Assembly: GCF_003610895.1 (NCBI RefSeq)
Contig: NZ_MCAS01000015.1
Coordinates: 82,189-146,188, forward strand
DNA length: 64,000 bases
Source: Paraburkholderia fungorum
Lineage (GTDB): Bacteria; Pseudomonadota; Gammaproteobacteria; Burkholderiales; Burkholderiaceae
Direction of reading: 5' to 3'
Position numbers and translations under genes: made by a program
The notes under the pieces: model-generated
Seen by the model: only the letters and a program-made list of their open reading frames with translations
Told to the model about the DNA's origin: nothing
The model's database searches: none
In this document: piece after piece, positions 24,898 to 33,297 of the stretch
How the letters are laid out: each line of letters starts with the position of its first letter
How positions within the stretch are numbered: the stretch's first letter is position 1

Positions 24898-25740
24898 TCA
24901 GCCGGGCCACTGCCCGCCGCTGATTCGCTCGATGCCGGCAAGATCGCGCTCCGAGCGGACCTGTGCAAAACCCTGCGCCGTCAGCAGGGCGCGCACGGCT
25001 TCGGCCTGATCGTATCCGTGTTCGATCCACAATACGCCGTTGGCGGCCAGACGTGCAGGTGCACCCGCAACGATCTGGCGGATCGCGCTGAGCCCGTCGG
25101 CTTCGTCGGTGAGCGCGCCGCGTGGTTCGAAGCGCAGATCGCCTTCCGTCAGATGCGGATCGCCGCTCGCGATATAGGGCGGATTGCTGACGATCACGTC
25201 AAAGCGCAGCGCCGTGTCGAGCGAGCCATACCAGTCGCTTTGCTGCAATGTCACGGCGCCGCCGGGGCGCCGGGCATCCAGCAGGCGTGCGGCGTTGCGT
25301 GCGGCCACTGCCAGCGCTTCGGCGGAGCGATCCAGCGCCCAGACCTGTGCATCGGGCCGCATCGACGCAATCGCCGCGGCAATCGCACCGGTGCCGGTGC
25401 CCAGATCGAGCACGCGCGGCCGCGAGATGTTTTCCAGCGCCGCCAACGCCGTTTCGACCAGCAATTCGGTTTCGGGACGTGGAATCAGCACGTCCGGCGT
25501 CACTTCAAAATCGAGCCCGAAAAATTCGCGCACGCCGACCAGTTGCGCCACCGGCTCACCGGCGACACGCCGCGCTTCCATGGCCCGGTAGCGCTCAACA
25601 ATCGCGTGATCGAGCGCTTCTTCGCTGCGCGTAATCAACTGTGTATGCCGCCAGCCGAGCACGTGCGTGAGCAGAATCCGCGCTTCGAGCGGCGGCAGTG
25701 GCGAGGCGCGCAGGAGCGCGGCGGGCGTAACCGAGTCCAT
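24898..25740 (-). CDS. prmC: Release-factor glutamine N5-methyltransferase PrmC
   Basis: The 280-residue protein has an N-terminal five-helix domain, motif I (VLDLGTGTGAIAAAIA, about residues 113-128) and catalytic NPPY (VSNPPYIASGDPH). It methylates the Gln of the GGQ motif in RF1 and RF2, which is needed for efficient peptide release. It follows its substrate gene prfA by 6 bp, an almost universal pairing that secures the call. Confidence 0.97.
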   Translation of the reverse strand: MDSVTPAALLRASPLPPLEARILLTHVLGWRHTQLITRSEEALDHAIVERYRAMEARRVAGEPVAQLVGVREFFGLDFEVTPDVLIPRPETELLVETALAALENISRPRVLDLGTGTGAIAAAIASMRPDAQVWALDRSAEALAVAARNAARLLDARRPGGAVTLQQSDWYGSLDTALRFDVIVSNPPYIASGDPHLTEGDLRFEPRGALTDEADGLSAIRQIVAGAPARLAANGVLWIEHGYDQAEAVRALLTAQGFAQVRSERDLAGIERISGGQWPG

Positions 25741-25746
25741 CCGCGC

Positions 25747-26829
25747 TTAGTCCGCGTCGCCCAGCGATGCCAGCAGCTCGGCCTGATGCTCGCTGACGAG
25801 AGCCGCGATCAATTCGTCGAGATCGCCGTCCATGATTGCGTCGAGGCGATACAGCGTCAGATTGATCCGGTGATCCGTCAGACGTCCTTGCGGGAAGTTG
25901 TAGGTGCGAATCCGCTCCGAACGATCGCCCGAACCGATCAGGCTCTTACGGGTTGCGGCTTCTTTCGCCTGCTGCTCGTGCGACTGCTTGTCCTTGATGC
26001 GCGCGGCCAGCACCTTCAGCGCACGATCCTTGTTCTTGTGCTGCGAGCGGTCGTCCTGACATTCCACCACGATGCCGGTGGGCAAGTGCGTGACGCGTAC
26101 GGCCGAGTCCGTCTTGTTGATGTGCTGCCCGCCCGCGCCCGACGCGCGGAAGGTGTCGATGCGCAGATCGGCCGGATTGATCTCGACTTCGCCGATCTCG
26201 TCCGCTTCCGGCATGACCGCGACCGTGCACGCCGATGTGTGGATGCGGCCCTGCGTCTCGGTGGCCGGTACGCGTTGCACGCGATGGCCGCCCGACTCGA
26301 ACTTGAGCTTGGAATAGGCCGCAACGCCTGCGATCCGCACGATCACTTCCTTGTAGCCGCCAAGATCCGATTCGCTCGCCGACATCATTTCCACTTGCCA
26401 GCGATTGCGCTCGGCATAGCGCAGGTACATGCGCAGCAGATCACCGGCAAACAGCGCGGACTCGTCGCCGCCCGTGCCGGCCCGGATTTCGACGAAGATG
26501 TTGCGGTCGTCGTTCGGGTCTTTCGGCAGCAGCATTTTTTGCAATTCCGCGCCGATTTTTTCCATCCGCTCGCGCGACGTGCGAATTTCGTCTTCCGCGA
26601 AATCGCGCATCGAGGCGTCGGCCAGGAGTTCCTGAGCGGTCGCCGCGTCGGTCATCGCCTGGCGCCATAGCGCGTAATGTTCGACGATGGGTCCAAGCTC
26701 GGCGTGCTCGCGTGTGAGCTTGCGGTATTGGTCGAGATTCGAGGTAATGTCCTCGCGGCTCAACAGGTCGTTCAGTTCGGCCAGCCGGGTAGTGAGCTGG
26801 TCGAGCTTGCGTTGCATGCTCGTTTTCAT
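25747..26829 (-). CDS. prfA: Peptide chain release factor 1
   Basis: This 360-residue release factor reads UAA and UAG. The codon-recognition tripeptide PAT is at 188-190 and the catalytic GGQ at 233-235. It acts in the ribosomal A site, where GGQ triggers hydrolysis of peptidyl-tRNA. It lies downstream of hemA with a 122-bp gap and directly before prmC, the order hemA-prfA-prmC found widely in proteobacteria. Full length for the family. Confidence 0.98.
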   Translation of the reverse strand: MKTSMQRKLDQLTTRLAELNDLLSREDITSNLDQYRKLTREHAELGPIVEHYALWRQAMTDAATAQELLADASMRDFAEDEIRTSRERMEKIGAELQKMLLPKDPNDDRNIFVEIRAGTGGDESALFAGDLLRMYLRYAERNRWQVEMMSASESDLGGYKEVIVRIAGVAAYSKLKFESGGHRVQRVPATETQGRIHTSACTVAVMPEADEIGEVEINPADLRIDTFRASGAGGQHINKTDSAVRVTHLPTGIVVECQDDRSQHKNKDRALKVLAARIKDKQSHEQQAKEAATRKSLIGSGDRSERIRTYNFPQGRLTDHRINLTLYRLDAIMDGDLDELIAALVSEHQAELLASLGDAD

Positions 26830-26951
26830 CGGACGGGTATCGGAGCGGACTCCGGCAAGGACGACGACTAGGGGAGTGGGCAGATGCCCTGGTCAGAAGC
26901 ATGTCGCGGGCCACCGGGGATGGCGCGGACGGTGCGGCGGTGGCTGCGCCG

Positions 26952-28238
26952 CTAACGCTCCGTGGAACCGGAGTGTTTATAGAAACCGCTCATCAATTCA
27001 ATGAGCGTGTCACGGTTCTCACTGCTCGCGCGATTGAGCGCATGCGTGGGGCCGTGGATCAGTTTATTGGTGAGCGCCTGGGACAGCGCTTCGAGTACCG
27101 CCGCCGGGTCGTCGCCGCGAGCGAGCATTTTCTGCGCGCGTTCGACTTCTGCGCGACGCAGCACGTCGGCCTGCGTATGCATGTGACGGATCACGGGCAC
27201 GATGCTGCGCGCGTCGAGCCACTGCATGAAATTCTGCACGCGTGTTTCGATGATCGCCTCGGCCTGTGCCACCGCGGCTTGCCGCGACGCATTGCCTTCG
27301 CGGACGATCGCGCCGAGGTCGTCGACGGTGTAGAGGAACACGTCTTCGAGCTGGCCGACTTCGGGTTCGATATCGCGCGGCACGGCCAGATCGACCATGA
27401 AAATCGGCCGGTGGCGGCGCGCTTTCACGGCCCGCTCGACCGCGCCGAGACCGATGATAGGCAGGGTGGAGGCGGTACACGACACGATAATGTCGAACTC
27501 GTGCATGCGCGCGGGCAGTTCCGAGAGCGGAATGGCCCGGCCGTTGAAGCGTTCGGCGAGGCGGGTGCCGCGCTCGGCGGTGCGATTGGCGACGACGAGC
27601 TCACGTGGCTGCTGCGCGGCGAAGTGCGTAGCGCACAACTCGATCATCTCGCCCGCGCCGATGAACAGCACGCGCTGGTTCGAGACCTTGTCGAAAATCC
27701 GCTGTGCGAGCCGGACGGCGGCAGCCGCCATGGAAACCGACTGCGCGCCGATTTCGGTCGTGCTGCGCACTTCCTTCGCAACGGCGAAGGTGCGCTGGAA
27801 CAACTGGTTCAGATAGGTGCCGAGCGCGCCGGCTTCAGATGCCGTGCGCACCGCGTCCTTCATTTGTCCGACGATTTGAGTCTCGCCCAGCACCATCGAA
27901 TCCAGCCCCGACGCGACACGAAATGCATGGCGCACGGCTTCCGACTGCGGCAATGCATAGACATGCGGCGCGAGTTCGTCGATGGGCAGGTTGTGGTATT
28001 TCGAGAACCACTGGATCGCGGCTTCACGCGCGGCCTGGTCGTCGGTCGCGCAGTAGAGTTCGGTACGGTTGCAGGTGGACAGAATCGCCGCTTCCGGCGC
28101 CGTGCGGGCGGTGCGGCCAAGCCAGACGCTCTTGAAGGTGTCCAGTGCAGGCTTGATCTGTTCGAGCGGAAACGCCACGCGTTCGCGCAAGGCGACAGGC
28201 GCAGTGTGGTGATTGATTCCGATCGTTAGAAGCTGCAT
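26952..28238 (-). CDS. hemA: Glutamyl-tRNA reductase
   Basis: The 428-residue enzyme has the active-site Cys motif ILSTCNRTELY near residue 50, the catalytic-domain block GLDSMVLGETQIVGQMK, and an NADPH fold with VLFIGAGEMIELC near 193. It reduces glutamyl-tRNA to glutamate semialdehyde, the first step of haem synthesis by the C5 route. The N-terminus MQLLTIGINHHTAPV is typical. It heads hemA-prfA-prmC; haem supply fits the cytochrome genes in the window but no shared control is visible. Confidence 0.97.
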   Translation of the reverse strand: MQLLTIGINHHTAPVALRERVAFPLEQIKPALDTFKSVWLGRTARTAPEAAILSTCNRTELYCATDDQAAREAAIQWFSKYHNLPIDELAPHVYALPQSEAVRHAFRVASGLDSMVLGETQIVGQMKDAVRTASEAGALGTYLNQLFQRTFAVAKEVRSTTEIGAQSVSMAAAAVRLAQRIFDKVSNQRVLFIGAGEMIELCATHFAAQQPRELVVANRTAERGTRLAERFNGRAIPLSELPARMHEFDIIVSCTASTLPIIGLGAVERAVKARRHRPIFMVDLAVPRDIEPEVGQLEDVFLYTVDDLGAIVREGNASRQAAVAQAEAIIETRVQNFMQWLDARSIVPVIRHMHTQADVLRRAEVERAQKMLARGDDPAAVLEALSQALTNKLIHGPTHALNRASSENRDTLIELMSGFYKHSGSTER

Positions 28239-28264
28239 ATGGGGCGCTATGGTTTAGCCCAATA

Positions 28265-29011
28265 TTATAGCGTTTTCGTAATTCTTTCATTCTGCGCGCG
28301 TGATCCGGCCTCCACAACCGCTTCCGGCGCGATCGCGTCGAGCTGATAGCCGTAGCCATAAAGCGGCGTCAGGCAATAACCGTGCTCCGGGCGCAACTGC
28401 AATTTGGTCCGTACGCGCGATGCGTGCGTGTCGACCGAGCGCGACTTTACGTCGCGCCGGCGTGTCCAAACGGTTTCGAGAATATGCGCGCGCGACACCG
28501 GTCGCGACAGATTGGTAAAAAGCAGCAGCGCAAAGCGGAATTCCTTCGGCGTCAGCGCGACCGTTTGATTCCGGAACGTGACGGCAAACCGTGCCGCGTC
28601 GAACGCGTAGCTGCCGAAGGTGTCGCGCCGCCGGTTGGGCGGCCGCCGCCAGCCTGCGCGGCGCAGCAGCGCGTCTACCCGGGCCAGCATTTCCGGACCA
28701 CGGACCGGTTTGGTGAGGCAGTCGTCGGCGCCGGCGTGCAGCGCGGCGACGATCTGGCTCTCACGTGGCTCCGACAGCAGCATGATCACCGGCAAGCCCG
28801 GCAGGATGGAGCGGGCGCGCGGGATCACATCTTCGGCGCAATGGTCGCCAGCCCAGCCCTCGGTGATGAGAAGATCGAAGAACTCGTCGTCGGCGCGATC
28901 CAGGAACGACGTGCTCGTGGTGAAGTGCTGGCACGCGTGGCCGCCAGCGAAGATCAGCCGGCTGACCAGGGTGGCGTGCCGAAGGTCCGGCTCGATAAGG
29001 GCGATTTGCAT
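28265..29011 (-). CDS. Atypical OmpR-family response regulator
   Basis: This 248-residue protein has a receiver domain (about 1-118) and a winged-helix DNA-binding domain (about 128-228; LTPKEFRFALLLFTN, SVDTHASRVRTKL). The phospho-acceptor Asp is replaced by Glu51 (LLITEGWAGD), and the acidic pair reads Glu7-Pro8-Asp9. The switch Ser80 and Lys101 are kept. Glu at this place often mimics phosphorylation, so the protein may be active without a kinase. No histidine kinase gene is nearby. Target genes unknown. It sits 26 bp upstream of hemA on the same strand, so the two could be co-transcribed. Confidence 0.88.
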   Translation of the reverse strand: MQIALIEPDLRHATLVSRLIFAGGHACQHFTTSTSFLDRADDEFFDLLITEGWAGDHCAEDVIPRARSILPGLPVIMLLSEPRESQIVAALHAGADDCLTKPVRGPEMLARVDALLRRAGWRRPPNRRRDTFGSYAFDAARFAVTFRNQTVALTPKEFRFALLLFTNLSRPVSRAHILETVWTRRRDVKSRSVDTHASRVRTKLQLRPEHGYCLTPLYGYGYQLDAIAPEAVVEAGSRAQNERITKTL

Positions 29012-29216
29012 GGCGCGCTGTCAGCGTGGCAATGACCAGGGACCAGGCTTATCCGTAAGGCTTACAGCTTGCCTAACATCACCCCGACCCCCTAAACTCA
29101 ACCGCTATGCGGAAAGCGCCGTGCTGAACCTCTATAGTTAATGAGAAGAAAATGCTAGCTGTCGTGGCTTCATGCGCCCATGAGACGAATCTGAATCTGC
29201 GCGAGATCTGTCGCTA

Positions 29217-29471
29217 ATGGGGTGGCCCGGAATCCTGGTGCTGGGCGTGGTGATCGGTCTCGCGGGCTGGTGGCTGCATCCGCTGCGCCGTTCGAGCCGT
29301 GTCCCATGGTGGGGGGCGTTACTGGCCGGCGTGGTGGGCGCGGGTGTCGCGCGCATGGCCGGCAATGTGGTTGGTCTCTTTCATGATGGCGATACGCTCG
29401 AATGGCCGGTATGTACCGGCGTCGCGTTGATCGCCGTTGCCGTGACGGTCGGCTTGTTGTCCCGTCGATGA
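29217..29471 (+). CDS. Small inner-membrane protein, hypothetical
   Basis: This 84-residue protein has three hydrophobic stretches (GILVLGVVIGLAGWWL, GALLAGVVGAGVARMAGNVVG and TGVALIAVAVTVGLL), so it is probably an integral membrane protein with a Gly-rich character like GlsB/YeaQ-type transglycosylase-associated proteins. I cannot assign the family firmly. It lies 19 bp before the aminopeptidase P gene and may be co-transcribed. Ribosome site is not clear. Confidence 0.68.
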   Translation: MGWPGILVLGVVIGLAGWWLHPLRRSSRVPWWGALLAGVVGAGVARMAGNVVGLFHDGDTLEWPVCTGVALIAVAVTVGLLSRR

Positions 29472-29490
29472 ATACTTGCAGGTGACTCCG

Positions 29491-31305
29491 ATGAATGCCC
29501 GACTCCCCGAAACTTCCTCCATCCCCGAACGGCTCACGACGTTGCGCAATGCAATGGCGCGTGAAGGTGTGGCCGCCTATCTGGTGCCGTCCTCGGACCC
29601 GCATCTTTCCGAATACCTGCCCGGGCGCTGGCAAGGCCGGCAGTGGTTGTCGGGCTTCACCGGCTCGGCCGGCACGCTGGTCGTGACCGCCGATTTCGCC
29701 GGCGTATGGACCGACAGCCGCTACTGGGAACAGGCGAACGCGCAGCTGGCCGGTACCGGCGTGCAATTGATGAAGATGACCGGCGGCCAGCAGACCGCGC
29801 CGCATTTCGAATGGCTCGCACAGAACGTCGCGCCCGGCGGCACCGTCGGTGTGGACGGCGCGGTGCTCGGCGTGTCGGCGGCGCGTGCCTTGGGGCAGGC
29901 GCTTACCGCGCATGGCGTGAAGCTGCGCACCGACGTCGATCTGTTCGACGCAATCTGGCCGCAACGCCCGTCGCTGCCCGCGGCGGCTGTGTTCGAGCAT
30001 GCCGCGCCGCACGCCAGCGTCGCCCGTTCGGAAAAGCTCGCGCAGATTCGCCGCGCGATGGCGGAGAAGGGCGCGCAGTGGCACTTCATTTCCACGCTCG
30101 ACGATCTCGCGTGGCTGTTGAATCTGCGCGGCGCCGATGTCAGCTACAACCCGGTGTTCGTCGCGCATGCGCTGATTGGTTCACAGAGCGCGTCGCTCTT
30201 CGTCGCCGACGGCAAGGTGCCGCAAGCGTTGGCCGAGGCGCTCGAGCGCGACGGCATCAGCGTCGAACCGTATGCCAGGGCGGCCCATGCGCTGGGCGCG
30301 CTGCCGGCCGGCAGCACGCTGCTGATCGACCCGCGCCGCATCACCTATGGCTCGCTGCAGTCGGTGCCGTCCACGGTGAAGGTGGTGGAGGCGGTCAATC
30401 CGTCCACCTTCTTCAAGTCGCGCAAGACCGAGGCGGAAGCCGGGCACGTGCGCGAGACGATGGAGCAGGACGGCGCGGCGCTCGCCGAATTCTTCGCGTG
30501 GTTCGAAGGCGCGTTGGGCCGTGAAACGATCACCGAACTGACGATCGACGAGCGCCTGACGGCAGCCCGCGCGCGCCGTCCGGGCTTCGTGTCGCTGAGC
30601 TTTGCCACGATCGCCGGCTTCAACGCGAACGGCGCGATGCCGCACTACCGCGCGACCCATGAGTCGCATTCGGTGATCGAGGGCAACGGTCTGCTGCTGA
30701 TCGATTCGGGCGCGCAGTATCTGAGCGGCACGACCGACATCACGCGCGTCGTGCCGATCGGCACCATCAGCGAGGCACAGCGGCGCGATTTCACGATCGT
30801 GCTGAAGGGCACCATGGCGCTGTCGCGTGCGAAATTCCCGCGCGGCATTCGTTCGCCGATGCTCGACGCGATCGCCCGCGCGCCGATCTGGGAAGCCGGC
30901 GCCGACTACGGTCATGGCACCGGTCACGGCGTGGGTTATTTCCTGAACGTGCACGAAGGCCCGCAGGTGATTTCGCACTACGCGCCGGCCGAACCGTGGA
31001 CCGCGATGGAAGAAGGCATGATCACGTCGGTCGAGCCGGGCATTTACCGGCCGGGCAAATGGGGCGTGCGGATCGAGAACCTGGTGCTGAACGTGCCGGC
31101 GGAGAAAACCGAGTTTGGCGATTTCCTCAAGTTCGAAACGCTGACACTGTGCCCGATCGATACGCGCTGCCTCGACCTGTCGCTGTTGCGAGAAGACGAG
31201 CGCGCATGGCTGAACGGCTATCACGAGACGGTGCGCGCGCGCCTTTCGCCGCATGTGTCGGGCGAGGCGAAGGCGTGGCTCGAATTGCGTACACAACCTG
31301 TCTGA
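29491..31305 (+). CDS. M24-family aminopeptidase P
   Basis: The 604-residue protein has two N-terminal creatinase-like domains (about 1-310) and a C-terminal pita-bread peptidase domain. Metal ligands appear in order: Asp in LLLIDSGAQYLSGTTDITR (two Asp), His in YGHGTGHGVGYFLNVHEGP, Glu in SVEPGIY, and Glu in the RIENLVL block. It removes N-terminal residues before proline and matches the long three-domain form. The start at 29491 (MNARLPETSS) is preferred to a codon five residues upstream; the ribosome site is weak. Confidence 0.92.
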   Translation: MNARLPETSSIPERLTTLRNAMAREGVAAYLVPSSDPHLSEYLPGRWQGRQWLSGFTGSAGTLVVTADFAGVWTDSRYWEQANAQLAGTGVQLMKMTGGQQTAPHFEWLAQNVAPGGTVGVDGAVLGVSAARALGQALTAHGVKLRTDVDLFDAIWPQRPSLPAAAVFEHAAPHASVARSEKLAQIRRAMAEKGAQWHFISTLDDLAWLLNLRGADVSYNPVFVAHALIGSQSASLFVADGKVPQALAEALERDGISVEPYARAAHALGALPAGSTLLIDPRRITYGSLQSVPSTVKVVEAVNPSTFFKSRKTEAEAGHVRETMEQDGAALAEFFAWFEGALGRETITELTIDERLTAARARRPGFVSLSFATIAGFNANGAMPHYRATHESHSVIEGNGLLLIDSGAQYLSGTTDITRVVPIGTISEAQRRDFTIVLKGTMALSRAKFPRGIRSPMLDAIARAPIWEAGADYGHGTGHGVGYFLNVHEGPQVISHYAPAEPWTAMEEGMITSVEPGIYRPGKWGVRIENLVLNVPAEKTEFGDFLKFETLTLCPIDTRCLDLSLLREDERAWLNGYHETVRARLSPHVSGEAKAWLELRTQPV

Positions 31306-31336
31306 TCGTCGCCAGGAGCTTACGGAGAGCGCGTGC

Positions 31337-31960
31337 ATGGCCATCAAGGCAGTGGTGTTCGATTTCGGCGGTGTGCTGATCGACTGGAGTCCCGAGTATC
31401 TCTATCGTCAGTTGATTCCTGACGAAACGGAGCGCCGCTGGTTTCTGACCCACGTCTGTTCAATGGACTGGGTGATCCGTCAGGACGGTGGCCAGCCGAT
31501 CGTCGAGGGAACAGACGAACTGATCGCGAAGTTTCCCGATCACGCTCCGCTGATCCGCGCCTTCTACGGGCGCTGGCACGAGATGGTGGCCGGCGTGCTC
31601 GAAGAGGGCGTGGCCATCATGGAGAAACTCGAGGCGGCCGAGGTGCCGCTCTTTGGGCTGACGAACTGGTCCGCGGAGACGTTTCCGTATGCATGGGAGC
31701 ATTACCCCGTGCTGCGGCGGTTCCGCGACATCGTCGTGTCGGGCAGGGTGAAGCTGGTGAAGCCCGATCCGGCGATTTTCGCACTCATGCGCCAGCGCAT
31801 CGAGGCGCAACTGCCGGGCATCCAGCCAGGTGAACTTGTCTTTATCGACGACAATCTGAAAAACGCCGAGGCCGCAACGGCGCTGGGCTGGCACGGCGTG
31901 CATCACACGAGCGCCGCGCAAACCGCAGCGACACTGCGCGTGCTGGGGCTACCCGTTTAG
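31337..31960 (+). CDS. HAD-superfamily hydrolase, subfamily IA (YihX-like)
   Basis: This 207-residue protein has motif I VVFDFGGVLIDWSPEYL (nucleophile Asp9, Gly in place of the second Asp as in YihX-type phosphatases), motif II GLTNWSAE, the motif III Lys in VKLVKPDPAIF and the motif IV FIDDNLKN. YihX of E. coli is a glucose-1-phosphatase; the substrate here is unknown. GGAGAGC lies before ATG 31337. It follows the aminopeptidase gene by 31 bp and ends 2 bp from the convergent AsmA-like gene. Confidence 0.88.
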   Translation: MAIKAVVFDFGGVLIDWSPEYLYRQLIPDETERRWFLTHVCSMDWVIRQDGGQPIVEGTDELIAKFPDHAPLIRAFYGRWHEMVAGVLEEGVAIMEKLEAAEVPLFGLTNWSAETFPYAWEHYPVLRRFRDIVVSGRVKLVKPDPAIFALMRQRIEAQLPGIQPGELVFIDDNLKNAEAATALGWHGVHHTSAAQTAATLRVLGLPV

Positions 31961-31962
31961 GC

Positions 31963-33084
31963 CTACTGCCCAAGCAGATTTTTCAACGCGTTACCCAAGC
32001 CTTTCACCGTTTCGCCAGCGCCCTTGGCCACGCCTTCGACGCTCACGCCCAGCGCGTTCGCAAACCCCGCGCCAAGGCGCTTCATCAGGCCCTCCTGCAC
32101 CGAAAATTTCGGGTCGCGGAGGTTCCCGTCCAGCACGAAATGCAGTGTGATATCGCCGTTGTGCGTCTTGAGCGCCGCAATGGCCGCCTTGGTCGGAATC
32201 GACATGAAGGTGTCGAGCGGATTGTCGCTGTCGGCGAGTTGCAGATGGTGGATTGTTACCGTGCCGGGTGCGTGCAACTGATAGTTGCGCACCGTCGATT
32301 CGACAGTCAGGTCCACCGTGCCGCCGGCCACTTGCGCCTTGCCGCCGGCCTTTTTCAGCAGGTAAGGATCGAGCATCACGACGTCGATGCCGCGCAGCTG
32401 GCTGGTGGTCTGGGAGTCCTTGCTGGCGATCTTGATCCACCCGTTAAATGAGACCGTACCCGTATGCGCCGGGCCTTTGATCGAGCCGGTGAGATCGACT
32501 GTGGTCGGCTCGCTGAGCGCGGGCAGATGCAGGTGATCGACTGTCGCGTTGGCGTTGCTCACCGTCACCTTGAAGGCCGGCGGTCCGACGGACATATCGT
32601 AGAAATGAAAGTTGCCCTGCTCGAAGCTGATGTGATCGATGAGCTTTTCGCGCGGGGTGGATGGTGCGCCGCCGCCGGCTTCTTCGTCGGACTTGTTCAC
32701 CGATTCGCGCAGATTCGGCATCATGCGAATCGTGCCGTCCTTGCTGCGCAGTACGGCGATATCGAAGCCGCGCACCACCACGCTGCGAATATGCATGCGC
32801 CGCGCGAGCAGATCACGGATGTCGGGCGTGAGGGTGATTTCGTCGGCGCGCAACGGATCGCCGGCGGGCCAGCCGGGTGGCGCCTTGAGCAGAACGTTGG
32901 TGAGATGAACTGAAGTGAGGCCGACCTGGATGCTTTGCGCACTGCCGAGTGGGCCGAGCGCCGCAATGATGCGTTCTTTGACTTCGCGCTGCGCGAACTG
33001 CAGCGCGCCGACCGCGACGACGATCAGCACCAGCAGCACGCCGCCTATGGCAATGGCCCAGCGCTTGCCCTTCGACATCGCCAT
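31963..33084 (-). CDS. AsmA-like envelope protein (DUF748 type)
   Basis: The 373-residue protein has one N-terminal membrane anchor (about 8-28) and a long periplasmic beta-rich domain, with segments typical of AsmA/DUF748 proteins (IQVGLTSVHLTNVLLKAPPGWP, ILTPDIRDLLARRMHIRSVVV-like, ISFEQGNFHFYDMSV). These proteins are thought to help phospholipid transport or outer-membrane assembly. The start at 33084 (MAMSKGKRW) follows GAGGAGG. A C-terminal Gly-rich amphipathic tail (VSVEGVAKGAGETVKGLGNA) may contact membranes. Function is inferred from the family only. Confidence 0.78.
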   Translation of the reverse strand: MAMSKGKRWAIAIGGVLLVLIVVAVGALQFAQREVKERIIAALGPLGSAQSIQVGLTSVHLTNVLLKAPPGWPAGDPLRADEITLTPDIRDLLARRMHIRSVVVRGFDIAVLRSKDGTIRMMPNLRESVNKSDEEAGGGAPSTPREKLIDHISFEQGNFHFYDMSVGPPAFKVTVSNANATVDHLHLPALSEPTTVDLTGSIKGPAHTGTVSFNGWIKIASKDSQTTSQLRGIDVVMLDPYLLKKAGGKAQVAGGTVDLTVESTVRNYQLHAPGTVTIHHLQLADSDNPLDTFMSIPTKAAIAALKTHNGDITLHFVLDGNLRDPKFSVQEGLMKRLGAGFANALGVSVEGVAKGAGETVKGLGNALKNLLGQ

Positions 33085-33297
33085 GCTTGCCTCCTCGTCG
33101 CCGCGCCGGGCGCGGTATAGGTGTGATCGGCCTGTGTGTGCGCCGGTTATGTGCACCTTTGTTTGACGTCTGACATTGATGCGGCGGCGTTACCGCATGC
33201 GGCCCGGACGTCGTGCATTACGCCGTGACCAGCAATGCGTGTGCCCTGTCAGGACAGCCCGCTCGTCAACCAGCGAGCGGGCTGCCGGACTTGCGAT

